Notes under the pieces: generated by a model
Told to the model about the DNA's origin: nothing
The model's database searches: none
The model's input: only the letters and a program-made list of their open reading frames with translations
In this document: in pieces, positions 24,097-31,724 of the stretch
Numbering within the stretch: position 1 is the stretch's first letter
Layout: every line of letters begins with the position of its first letter
Translations under genes and position numbers: made by a program
Source of the DNA: Hymenobacter citatus
Lineage (GTDB): Bacteria; Bacteroidota; Bacteroidia; Cytophagales; Hymenobacteraceae
NCBI RefSeq assembly: GCF_014333615.1
Contig: NZ_JACSCY010000006.1
Location: 185,268-249,267, forward strand
Length of the DNA: 64,000 bases
Reading direction: 5' to 3'

Positions 24097-27000
24097 TTAA
24101 AATTCCAGGTTCACGCCCAGCACGTAGGAGCGGGTTTTGGGGTAGAAGTTGTTGTTGTCGAGGCCGGGGGTGAGGCCGCCCAGGTTCATCTCGGGGTCGA
24201 TGCCGCGGTACTTGGTGAGGGTGAACAGGTTCTGGGTGGTGAGGTACACGCGCGCGCGCTTCACGTACTCGTTTTTGATGGGCAGATTGTAGCCCAGCGT
24301 GGCGTTGTCGAGGCGCAGGTAGGCGCCGCTTTCCAGGTAGCGGTCGGAGTAGTAGTTGGCGCGGTTGTCGTTGTAGGGCTCGTTCAGGGAGAAAACCGGC
24401 AGATTATTGGCCGTGGATTGAGCCGGAATGTTCTGGTTGGCCAGCGTGGCGTTCAGGATTTTATTGCCCGTCACCCCGCGCAGGAAGAAGTTGAGGTCCA
24501 GGCGTTTCCAGCTCACGGTGTTGCTCACGCCGTAGAGCAGCGTGGGCTGGGCGTTGCCCTGGTAGCGGTAGTCGGCCAGGGTAGGCGAGCCGGTGGTGGT
24601 ACCGTCGGCCTTGTAGAACAGCGACAGGCCATTCTCGTCGCGCCCTGCGTATTCCGGCAAAAAGAACTGCCCGATGGGGTAGCCCGTTTTCACGATTTGC
24701 GTGGAAATGCCGCTCTGGCCCGAGCCGCCGGGGTAGGCCGTGTACACTTGGTCGAGGCGGAACTGGTCGTTGGCCAGCTTCTCTACCTTGTTCACGTTGT
24801 GGGCTAGGTTTCCGCTCACGTTCCACTGAAAGTCAGCGGTTTGCACCGGCGTGGCGTTCAACGTCAGCTCTACCCCGCGGTTACTGATTTCGCCCACGTT
24901 GGCGTACAGCGTGTTCACGAAGTACTGCGTCGTCGAGACGGGGTAGTTCCAGATCAGGTCGGAGGTGCGCTTGTCGTACACCTCCACCGTGCCGCTGAAG
25001 CGGTTGCCGAGCAGGCCGAAATCCAGGCCCACGTTCAGCATGGCCGTCGATTCCCACTTCAGATCGGGGTTGGGGTTCTGCGTGGGGCCGATGGCCTTGA
25101 TGAAGCTGCCATTATAATAGAAGGTGCCCACGCTGCTGTAGCGCTGGGTGGCAATCAACGGGTCGAAGCCCAGGGAGTTGCCCGTGATGCCGTAGCCCAC
25201 GCGCAATTTCAGCTCCGTGAGCTTGCTCTGGCCTGCCAGGAAGTCTTCGCGGGTGATATTCCAGGCCAGCGAGGCCGCCGGGAACGTACCCCAACGGTTG
25301 TTCACCCCAAACGCCGACGACCCATCGCGCCGTACCGACACTTGCAGAAAGTAGCGGTCCAAGAGGCCGTAGTTCACGCGGGAGTACAGCGAAATCAGGC
25401 GCAGAGTAGAGATGCCCAGGCTGTAGCCGGCAATAGCCGCGTCGTAGTTGGGCGTCACGCCGTTGGGATTACCCAGGCCTAAGTTGTTGTAGCCCAGCTG
25501 GTCCGACACAAAGCCGCGGGTGTCCGTCTGGAAACCGTCGCCGTTTTTGTCTTCCTGCCAGGAATAGCCCACCAGCAGTTTTAGGTCGTGGGTGGCGTTG
25601 TTCAGCGGGTTGTAGGTCAGGTAGTTCTCCAGAATTTTGCGGGTGTTTTCCAGGCTGTAGCGCCGGGCCAGGCCCTTGGCGGCCAGGCCGGTCACGTTGT
25701 TGGCGTTCGGCACCGGCGACTCCCGGCTCTGGTAGGCCCCGCCCTTCACCGACTCATTCTGCATGCTCAGGCTGAGCGTGTTGGTGAGGTTGGGTAGGAT
25801 GGTGAGCTGGGCGCTGGCGTTGCCGAGCAAGGTGTTGATTTTGCGCTCCTCGCTGTTCTGGTTCAGCAGCGCCACCGGGTTGTAGTACTGCGTGCGGGTC
25901 AGGTTTTCCTTGTAGGTGCCGTCGGGGTTTTGAATGTTGGTGGTGGGCAAATGGTTGAACATGTTGCGGTACACCAGGTCCGAAATCAGGTGCTGCGTGA
26001 GCAGGGAGTTGGTCAGCGTGAAGCGCAGTTGCAGCTTGTCTTTCAGCGTTTTCTGATCGAGGTTGATCTTGCCGATGATCCGCTCACTGTCGGAGGTCTT
26101 CATCACGCCCTGGCGCTTGAAGTAGTTGACGCTGGCGTTGAAGGCCGACTTCTCGGAGCCGCCGCCGTAGCTGATGGTGTGGTTGTGGCTGATGCCGGTG
26201 CGCATCACCTCCTTTTGCCAGTCGGTGTTGGTGCCCTCGTCGTTGTCGGCGGGGCTGAGGCTCTTGCCGTTGGCCTCCAGGTAGTTGCGCAGCTGGTCGC
26301 CGCTCAGCATGTCGATGGTATTCGACACCTGCTCTACCCCCACGTAGCCGCTGTAGGTCACAGCCGCGCTGGGCTTCTGCCGCCGCGTGGTGATGATGAT
26401 AACACCGTTGGCGGCCCGCGCCCCGTAAATGGCGGTGGCCGAAGCATCTTTCAGCACATCAATGCTCACAATATCGTCGGGCGCCACTAGGTTGATGCTG
26501 GCCGCCGGTACGCCGTCAATCACGTAGAACGGCTCCTGCGCCTGCCCCGTCCGCAACGACGACGCCCCGCGCAGCACCACCGCAGGCGTGGCGTTCGGGT
26601 CGCCGCTGCGGGTGATGTTCAAGCCGGCCACCTTGCCTTGCAGCACCTGGTCGGGGGTAGCCACCACGCCGCGGTTGAACTCGCGCGGCTCCACGTTGGT
26701 GATGGAGCTGGTCACCTCGCCCTTTTTCACCGCGCCGTAGCCAATCACCACCACGTCGTTGAGCAGCTTGTTGTCCTCGGCCAGCGCCACGTCGATGCTG
26801 GTTTGCTCGCCCACCGTCACTTCCTTGACCACGTAGCCCATAAAGGAAAAGACCAGCGTGGTGGCTTCCTCGGGCACTACCAGGGCGTAGCGGCCCTCGG
26901 CGTCGGTCACGGTGCCGGTGGAGGTACCCTTGGCCATCACCGTCACGCCGGGTAGGGCCGTGCCCGAGCGCGCATCCGTGATTCGGCCTTTCACCTCCCG

Positions 27001-27390
27001 CGCCGCTTTGCGCGGGGCGCGGGGCTCGGGCGGGGCCGTGTCGGGTGTCAGAATGATAACGCCCTGATTTTCTTCCAGGTGCAGGGGCGTGCGGCGCGTC
27101 ATCTGCCGGATGATGTCGCCTACCTTGGCTGCCCGGAACTCGGCCGCTTCTACGCGGGCTTGCTGCACGTCGCGGGCTTCATACACAATGTTGACGCCGG
27201 TTTCGCGCTGAAGACGCTGCAACGCCGTGGCCAACGACCCCGCCGGCACGGCGAAGTAGGCCACTTCGGCATTGGCTTTCTGGGCAAACCCCAGGTAGGG
27301 TAGCGTGGTGGTAGCCCCCAGAAGGGCGCCCGTGAGCAGCAGCCGGCGGCCGCGCTGTCGGCAGTACGTTAAGAAGTCGAGGTGTAGCAT
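24097..27390 (-). CDS. SusC/RagA TonB-dependent transporter with N-terminal STN domain
   Basis: 1097 residues. After a signal segment (about 1-42) comes an STN/secretin-TonB domain (about 44-115, VPAGSLATALQRLQRETGVNIVYEA...), then a carboxypeptidase-like regulatory domain (about 133-205, KGRITDARSGTALPGVTVMAKG), a TonB-box/plug region (DVVVIGYGAVKKGEVTSSI) and the beta-barrel ending in a C-terminal Phe. The plug has the SusC hallmarks PFYVIDGVPAASINLV and DVLKDASATAIYGARAANGVI. The STN domain is what lets such a receptor signal to an anti-sigma factor, and the FecR gene lies 86 bp upstream. It should import a ligand across the outer membrane and at the same time induce its own locus. Confidence 0.94.
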   Translation of the reverse strand: MLHLDFLTYCRQRGRRLLLTGALLGATTTLPYLGFAQKANAEVAYFAVPAGSLATALQRLQRETGVNIVYEARDVQQARVEAAEFRAAKVGDIIRQMTRRTPLHLEENQGVIILTPDTAPPEPRAPRKAAREVKGRITDARSGTALPGVTVMAKGTSTGTVTDAEGRYALVVPEEATTLVFSFMGYVVKEVTVGEQTSIDVALAEDNKLLNDVVVIGYGAVKKGEVTSSITNVEPREFNRGVVATPDQVLQGKVAGLNITRSGDPNATPAVVLRGASSLRTGQAQEPFYVIDGVPAASINLVAPDDIVSIDVLKDASATAIYGARAANGVIIITTRRQKPSAAVTYSGYVGVEQVSNTIDMLSGDQLRNYLEANGKSLSPADNDEGTNTDWQKEVMRTGISHNHTISYGGGSEKSAFNASVNYFKRQGVMKTSDSERIIGKINLDQKTLKDKLQLRFTLTNSLLTQHLISDLVYRNMFNHLPTTNIQNPDGTYKENLTRTQYYNPVALLNQNSEERKINTLLGNASAQLTILPNLTNTLSLSMQNESVKGGAYQSRESPVPNANNVTGLAAKGLARRYSLENTRKILENYLTYNPLNNATHDLKLLVGYSWQEDKNGDGFQTDTRGFVSDQLGYNNLGLGNPNGVTPNYDAAIAGYSLGISTLRLISLYSRVNYGLLDRYFLQVSVRRDGSSAFGVNNRWGTFPAASLAWNITREDFLAGQSKLTELKLRVGYGITGNSLGFDPLIATQRYSSVGTFYYNGSFIKAIGPTQNPNPDLKWESTAMLNVGLDFGLLGNRFSGTVEVYDKRTSDLIWNYPVSTTQYFVNTLYANVGEISNRGVELTLNATPVQTADFQWNVSGNLAHNVNKVEKLANDQFRLDQVYTAYPGGSGQSGISTQIVKTGYPIGQFFLPEYAGRDENGLSLFYKADGTTTGSPTLADYRYQGNAQPTLLYGVSNTVSWKRLDLNFFLRGVTGNKILNATLANQNIPAQSTANNLPVFSLNEPYNDNRANYYSDRYLESGAYLRLDNATLGYNLPIKNEYVKRARVYLTTQNLFTLTKYRGIDPEMNLGGLTPGLDNNNFYPKTRSYVLGVNLEF

Positions 27391-27476
27391 AAAGGGTCGG
27401 TTTTGGGCAAAGCGTGGCCCGGCAGGCGGTTTGCCTGAGGGGGTGAAAAGCAGGAAAATGGAGTGCTACTGCGGCC

Positions 27477-28433
27477 CTACTCTACCCGGTAGGTAGTGGC
27501 CGAAACTTTGGTGATGCGCAGGTGGTGGCGTTGCAACAGCACGTTGAGCACGTCGGTAATCTGGTCGGCGGAGAGCTTCGAATCAAGTGTACCCGAGAAG
27601 GCAATGGCCGGCACCTCGGGCCGCACCTGAAACTGAACGGGGTAGTAGTTTTCCAGCAGCAGTAGAATTTCGGGCAAGGAAGCTTGCGCAAACGTCAGCA
27701 GCTGACTGGCAGGCAGGGCGTCGGTGTATTCGTTGTGGGTGAGCGTATATTTCTGATTATGCGATGTATAGACAAGCTGATCGTGCGGATACAGCACGCC
27801 CAGCACGGTATCCTGTCGGGCCACCTGCACCCGGCCGGTGCGCACCAGCACAGTGGTAGCCGGGAGCTGGGGGTAGGCCTTCACCAGGAAAGATGTGCCC
27901 AGCACCTTCACCGCCACTTTGCCCGTGCGCACCACAAAAGGCTGCCGTGGATTTTTAGTGACGGCGAAAAACGCTTCGCCGCACAGTTGCACGGCGCGCA
28001 CGGCCCCAAAGCGGGTCGCGCACGTCAGCTCCGAGCGTGGCCGCAGCCACACGTGGCTGCTATCGGGAAGCACGATTTCGCGCTGCTCCCCTACCCCCGT
28101 GGCGTAGTGCAGCTCGCCTGGCAACGAGCGCCACCACGCCACAGCGCCCAGCAGCAACAGCGGCACCAGCACCGCCGCCATCCGCAGGGCCGGCCACAGC
28201 GGACGAACCCGCGCCACCGGTTGCGTCCGGGCATGGATTCCCGCCAGAATCCGGGCCCGCCGCGCCGCGTCTGCTTCCTCGTTGATGAGCGCGTCATCAT
28301 CAGGGGTAGCGGCCACCAGCGCATCCAACCATTGCTCCCGTTGCTGCTCGGCGTGGTGCGAAGTGAGGCGGCTTCGCAGGTAGCGTTGCAGACGGGCAGG
28401 CAAACGGCGGAAGCGAGAATGTGAGGGCTTCAT
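27477..28433 (-). CDS. FecR-family anti-sigma factor
   Basis: 318 residues from the ATG at 28431-28433; a GTG-type extension 11 codons longer is possible. Cytoplasmic N-terminus of about 80 residues (Arg-rich, sigma-binding), one TM helix (LRMAAVLVPLLLLGAVAWW), then the periplasmic FecR domain (about 115-210, REIVLPDSSHVWLRPRSEL, VQLCGEAFFAVTKN, FVVRTGKVAVKVLGTSFLV) and a C-terminal DUF4974/STN-like part (SLPEILLLLENYYPVQFQV, FSGTLDSKLSADQITDVLNVL). It should hold the ECF sigma encoded at 30770-31318 until the STN domain of the adjacent SusC signals. Unusually, the sigma gene is not next to it: the PafA gene and two inverted repeats lie in between. Confidence 0.92.
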   Translation of the reverse strand: MKPSHSRFRRLPARLQRYLRSRLTSHHAEQQREQWLDALVAATPDDDALINEEADAARRARILAGIHARTQPVARVRPLWPALRMAAVLVPLLLLGAVAWWRSLPGELHYATGVGEQREIVLPDSSHVWLRPRSELTCATRFGAVRAVQLCGEAFFAVTKNPRQPFVVRTGKVAVKVLGTSFLVKAYPQLPATTVLVRTGRVQVARQDTVLGVLYPHDQLVYTSHNQKYTLTHNEYTDALPASQLLTFAQASLPEILLLLENYYPVQFQVRPEVPAIAFSGTLDSKLSADQITDVLNVLLQRHHLRITKVSATTYRVE

Positions 28434-28585
28434 GATAGAGTTGCACAAGCCCGCGGCAGTAACCATCCGCTAGGCTTGATGTAACGAAAGCTTAATATTC
28501 GGGGAGGGATACCTCACCCCTGGGAGCGGGGGAGCCTAATGGGCAGCAACGATTATATAAGAAACTGTCTGTGTTACTTACTGCA

Positions 28586-28675
28586 CGGTGTAGAGACGCA
28601 TACTTGCGTCTCGTCGTTGAACTATTTCGTGCATATGGTGCAGACAACAAGACGCAAATATGCGTCTCTACACCG
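28586..28675. repeat. Inverted repeat, family A
   Basis: Arms 28586-28611 and 28650-28675 pair over 26 bp with one mismatch. It lies between the PafA and FecR genes. Confidence 0.82.
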
Positions 28676-28714
28676 TTTCGGCTACCTTTTTAGCTAAACC
28701 AAACAGCTCCGGAA

Positions 28715-30370
28715 CTACCGGTATTTCTTGTTGGATTTAGAACTCAGTACCTCCACAATAGGCTGGCCGGTGCAGGCGCTGGGTAGCTTGCTGCCCACCA
28801 GCAGGGCAGCGGTGGGGGCAATGTCGGTGATGGAGTGGGGCTCGTAGCTGATGCCGGGCGCGATGCCGGCGCCGAACCACAGCAGAGGCACGTGACTGTC
28901 GTAGAGGTAGCCCGAGCCGTGGGTGGCCCCTACCCCCAGCTCCCAGGTCCAGCCGGGTTCCAGCTCGAAGCGTACGTCGCCAAAACGCTTGTAGTAGAGG
29001 CCGTTTTGCAGTTTGGTTTCCAGGAAAGCACCGGTGCTGCTGGTGAGTAGCTGCGTGGTGGTATTCACTTGGGCAATACCGTCCTGGTCGCGGAGGTAGT
29101 CGGCCAGCAGGTTTTGCACGCGGGCCAGCTCCAGCTTGCGGCTGGCAATCAGCGGGCGGTTGAGGTAGTACATGTTGTTGCGCTCCGCCTCAATCCACTG
29201 GCCTGGCCCTAGCTGCTGGGTGAGGTAGTCGGCTGCGCCCTGGTTGAGGGTGGCGTGGTGCTGGGCGCCACTGGGCGCGTGGTGCTGGGCCAGGTACTTG
29301 GGCACTTCACTGGCGCCGTGGTCGGCGGTCAGGAAGATAGTGTAGTTGCCCTTGCCCACGGTTTTGTCGAGGGCTTGCAACAGGCGCGCAATTTCCAGGT
29401 CGAGGCGCAGGTAGAGGTCGTTTTCTTCCTTGGAAAGCGGCCCGAAGGTGTGGCCCACGGCATCGGGGCTGGAGTAGCTGATGGCCAGCAGGTCAGGCAC
29501 ATCGTCGCGGCCCAGGTCGGTGTTGGCGAGGGCCGCCAGGGCTAGGTCCGTGAGCAGGTTGTCGCCGAAGGGCGAGACGTTGACCGCCTCGTAGGCCGGC
29601 GGATTTTGCGGGGCCAGCTTGCCCAGCTCGTAGGGAAAGGTAGCGGCGATTTTACCCTTGAATATTTTCTCGTAGGCGTTGGAATCGGCCACGCTGTTGA
29701 GGTAGGCCTCGGGGCCGCGCAGGGGCGTCCAGGTTTGCTGGCGGTAGTAGTCGGCCTTTTTCTGGGCGTTGAAGTCGGCTACCCATTTGGGCAGCGTGGG
29801 CATGTAGTAGGTGCTGGAAATGAAGTCGCCGGTGTTGATATCAAACCAAAACGCCCCATCGGCCATGTGCCCGGCCGGCAGCGCCGACGCCCGGTCTTTC
29901 AACGACAGCGCAATGACCTTGCTGCGGCCGTTGGACACCATTTTCATTTCGTCGCCCAGGGTGGTGCTCACCTGGTTGCGGGCCGATACGCCCATGCTCC
30001 GGGTGGTAGTGCCCACCAGCTGCACGGTGGAGTCGTCGGTGCAATACACGTCGTGGCGCAGGCGTCGGTCGTACCAGGAGTTGCCCACAATGCCGTGGTA
30101 GCGCGGCGTGGTGCCCGTGTATACCGAGGAGTGGCCGGGGCCTGTCACCGTCGGGATGTAGTTGTAGTGGGTGTTGCGGCACTGAAACCCCTCGCGCAGC
30201 AAGCGCTTGAAGCCGTCGTTGCCCATCTGGTCGAGGTAGCGGGGCAGGTAGTCGGCCCGCATCTGGTCGACCATGATACCCACTACTAATTTGGGCTTTT
30301 TGGGGCTTTGGGCGAGCAAAGCAGGGGCGCTACCCAACAGGAGCGCAGAAAGAACTAGTTTTCGGAACAT
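28715..30370 (-). CDS. pafA: PafA-type alkaline phosphatase
   Basis: 551 residues with a signal peptide cleaved after LLAQ. The active-site set known for Elizabethkingia PafA (Thr79, Asn100, Lys162, Arg164) is reproduced here as Thr76 (YIPTVTGPGH), Asn97 (IVGNSWYD), Lys158 and Arg160 (SLKDRA). Metal ligands appear in VVGIMVDQMR (Asp35), SSPDAVGH, TADHGAS and ATHGSG. PafA enzymes are Bacteroidota periplasmic or surface phosphomonoesterases that stay active at high phosphate and release Pi from many organic esters. The gene sits between the ECF sigma and FecR genes of the same regulatory pair, bracketed by family C and family A inverted repeats, which suggests it was inserted there. Co-regulation with the sus genes is likely. 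Confidence 0.92.
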   Translation of the reverse strand: MFRKLVLSALLLGSAPALLAQSPKKPKLVVGIMVDQMRADYLPRYLDQMGNDGFKRLLREGFQCRNTHYNYIPTVTGPGHSSVYTGTTPRYHGIVGNSWYDRRLRHDVYCTDDSTVQLVGTTTRSMGVSARNQVSTTLGDEMKMVSNGRSKVIALSLKDRASALPAGHMADGAFWFDINTGDFISSTYYMPTLPKWVADFNAQKKADYYRQQTWTPLRGPEAYLNSVADSNAYEKIFKGKIAATFPYELGKLAPQNPPAYEAVNVSPFGDNLLTDLALAALANTDLGRDDVPDLLAISYSSPDAVGHTFGPLSKEENDLYLRLDLEIARLLQALDKTVGKGNYTIFLTADHGASEVPKYLAQHHAPSGAQHHATLNQGAADYLTQQLGPGQWIEAERNNMYYLNRPLIASRKLELARVQNLLADYLRDQDGIAQVNTTTQLLTSSTGAFLETKLQNGLYYKRFGDVRFELEPGWTWELGVGATHGSGYLYDSHVPLLWFGAGIAPGISYEPHSITDIAPTAALLVGSKLPSACTGQPIVEVLSSKSNKKYR

Positions 30371-30769
30371 ACACAGGATGAGGCGCTAGCGCGTGGTAAA
30401 TCGTGCGAGCACCAAAGCAGGGAAAAAAAAACGCGCAACACGACTGCTGCGGCTGGTAGGCGGCGGGCTGCTTGCTTTCCCGGCCGGGGCGGCCGCCTAC
30501 ATCTATCAGTTGCAGTGCGCGGCTTTTTCAACCATCGCCTACCCTCGATTTAACGAAGAGGTAACATGGGCTGCTTCGCTGCGTGCCTGCTACTTGGTCG
30601 GATAGTCGCCTGCCGGTCGGACGCCTACGGCGTCGGACCGGTATCGTGGAACGAGAGGCGTGCTGACGCTTGCTACTACCTACCCTACCCCACACGGTGC
30701 GAACATCCGCAACGATACCGGTCGGACGCCTACGGCGTCGGACCGGCAGGCGACGGCAGACAACTATTC
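30371..30769. other. 399-bp spacer between pafA and the sigma gene
   Basis: Holds the family C inverted repeat at 30605-30754. A 70-codon frame on the plus strand runs into this repeat and is not supported as a gene. No PafA promoter of the TAnnTTTG type was seen. Confidence 0.6.
30605..30754. repeat. Inverted repeat, family C
   Basis: Arms 30605-30647 and 30712-30754 (43 bp) match the copy at 18715 and pair over most of their length. The centre of each arm (GGTCGGACGCC...GGCGTCGGACC) is itself nearly palindromic. Confidence 0.85.
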
Positions 30770-31318
30770 TTAGCTCAGCAGCTTCACCAGAAAAGGCGAA
30801 AGCTTGTGCAGGGCGCTGTTCATCTGGTTGCGCACGGTTTGCTCGGACGTGGCGAAGCGCTCGGCAATTTCCCTCACCGAGAAGTCGTGGACCATCCCCA
30901 GCAGAAACACCTCCTTCTCTTTGGGCGGCAGCGCCTGGGCCCGCGCCTGCACGGCGGCTAGTGTATCGTGACTTACAAGGTGCTTCAGGGTCAGCTCGGT
31001 AGCGGCTTCCTGGGTAGCGCCGAAGTGCTGCAAGTGGCGGCTGCGGATGTCGGCGTCGCGGAAGCGGGTGAGAATTTTCTTACGCAGCGCCCCCAGCAGG
31101 TAGCCCTGGGCGTTGGTCTGCACGTGCAGCTGGGCGCGGTTGGCCCACAGGTCGCAGAACAGCTCCTGGGTGACGTCCTCGGCGTCGGGGGCGTGGCGCA
31201 GCACCTTATGGGCGTACCGGTACAGCTCCCGCCAGTGCGCTTCGAATAGCTGCTCGAAGGCCTGGTAGTCGTCGGTGCGGATTCGTTCCAGTAGCTCAAG
31301 TAGGGTGTCAGTAGCCAC
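30770..31318 (-). CDS. ECF-type RNA polymerase sigma-70 factor
   Basis: 182 residues, standard for Bacteroidota ECF sigma factors paired with FecR. Region 2 spans about 20-90 (FEQLFEAHWRELYRYAHKVL, DAEDVTQELFCDLW, YLLGALRKKILTRF) and region 4 about 125-178 (LPPKEKEVFLLGMVHDFSVREIAERFATSEQTVRNQMNSAL). It should activate the sus genes of this locus after release by the FecR encoded at 27477. It is divergent from the second SusC gene (31725), with 406 bp between them that probably hold promoters for both. A perfect -7 box lies about 17 bp before its start. Confidence 0.92.
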   Translation of the reverse strand: MATDTLLELLERIRTDDYQAFEQLFEAHWRELYRYAHKVLRHAPDAEDVTQELFCDLWANRAQLHVQTNAQGYLLGALRKKILTRFRDADIRSRHLQHFGATQEAATELTLKHLVSHDTLAAVQARAQALPPKEKEVFLLGMVHDFSVREIAERFATSEQTVRNQMNSALHKLSPFLVKLLS

Positions 31319-31724
31319 AGCGCATTCTTTGCGCCAAAGGTAGAAGGCTAGGCGTGCGATAAGCGAGGTGATGCGCAGATATCACACAGGCTTTACCGCC
31401 CGGTAACACGACCGTAACACAGCCAAAAGAGGGCGCTAGGGCCGATAATCGTTGGTAACAATTACTTGATAACGGCGAAATATATACGACACAACACGGG
31501 CCTTCCTTTGTGCCGTCCGAAGACTTCCCGGAGCTGCTCCGCCGCGAATAGCCACCGCACAGCCGCTTACGCCCTACGCAGCCCTCAATTGATAAAGCAT
31601 TAATAAACAGACTCATCCGACTACACCGACCCGAATCTTGCCGGTGGTTTTCGCTGATTTGCTTGCTCTGCGCGCGGCTACGTTTCGGGGGTCTTTTTGT
31701 TTCCGCCACTTCTCTACTGCCTCT
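31319..31724. other. 406-bp divergent control region, sigma gene versus second susC
   Basis: No gene seen. It contains the -7 box of the sigma gene (31335-31342) and, on the plus strand, a TTCCTTTG at 31503-31510 that differs from the -7 consensus by one base. An ECF-dependent promoter for susC could lie here but cannot be recognised by eye. Confidence 0.45.
31335..31342 (-). promoter_or_regulatory. Promoter -7 box of the ECF sigma gene
   Basis: CAAAGGTA on the plus strand is TACCTTTG on the minus strand, a perfect TAnnTTTG box, 17-24 bases before the sigma start codon. No clear -33 element was found at 17-20 bp. Confidence 0.5.

Noticed and set aside
24841..25482. Several plus-strand frames within 24010-27303 opposite the first susC gene
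   Set aside because: Shadows of a strongly supported SusC on the minus strand.
30393..30605. 70-codon plus-strand frame between pafA and the sigma gene
   Set aside because: Starts at GTG, runs into the family C inverted repeat, and has no recognisable domain. It has a short hydrophobic part, but support is too weak.
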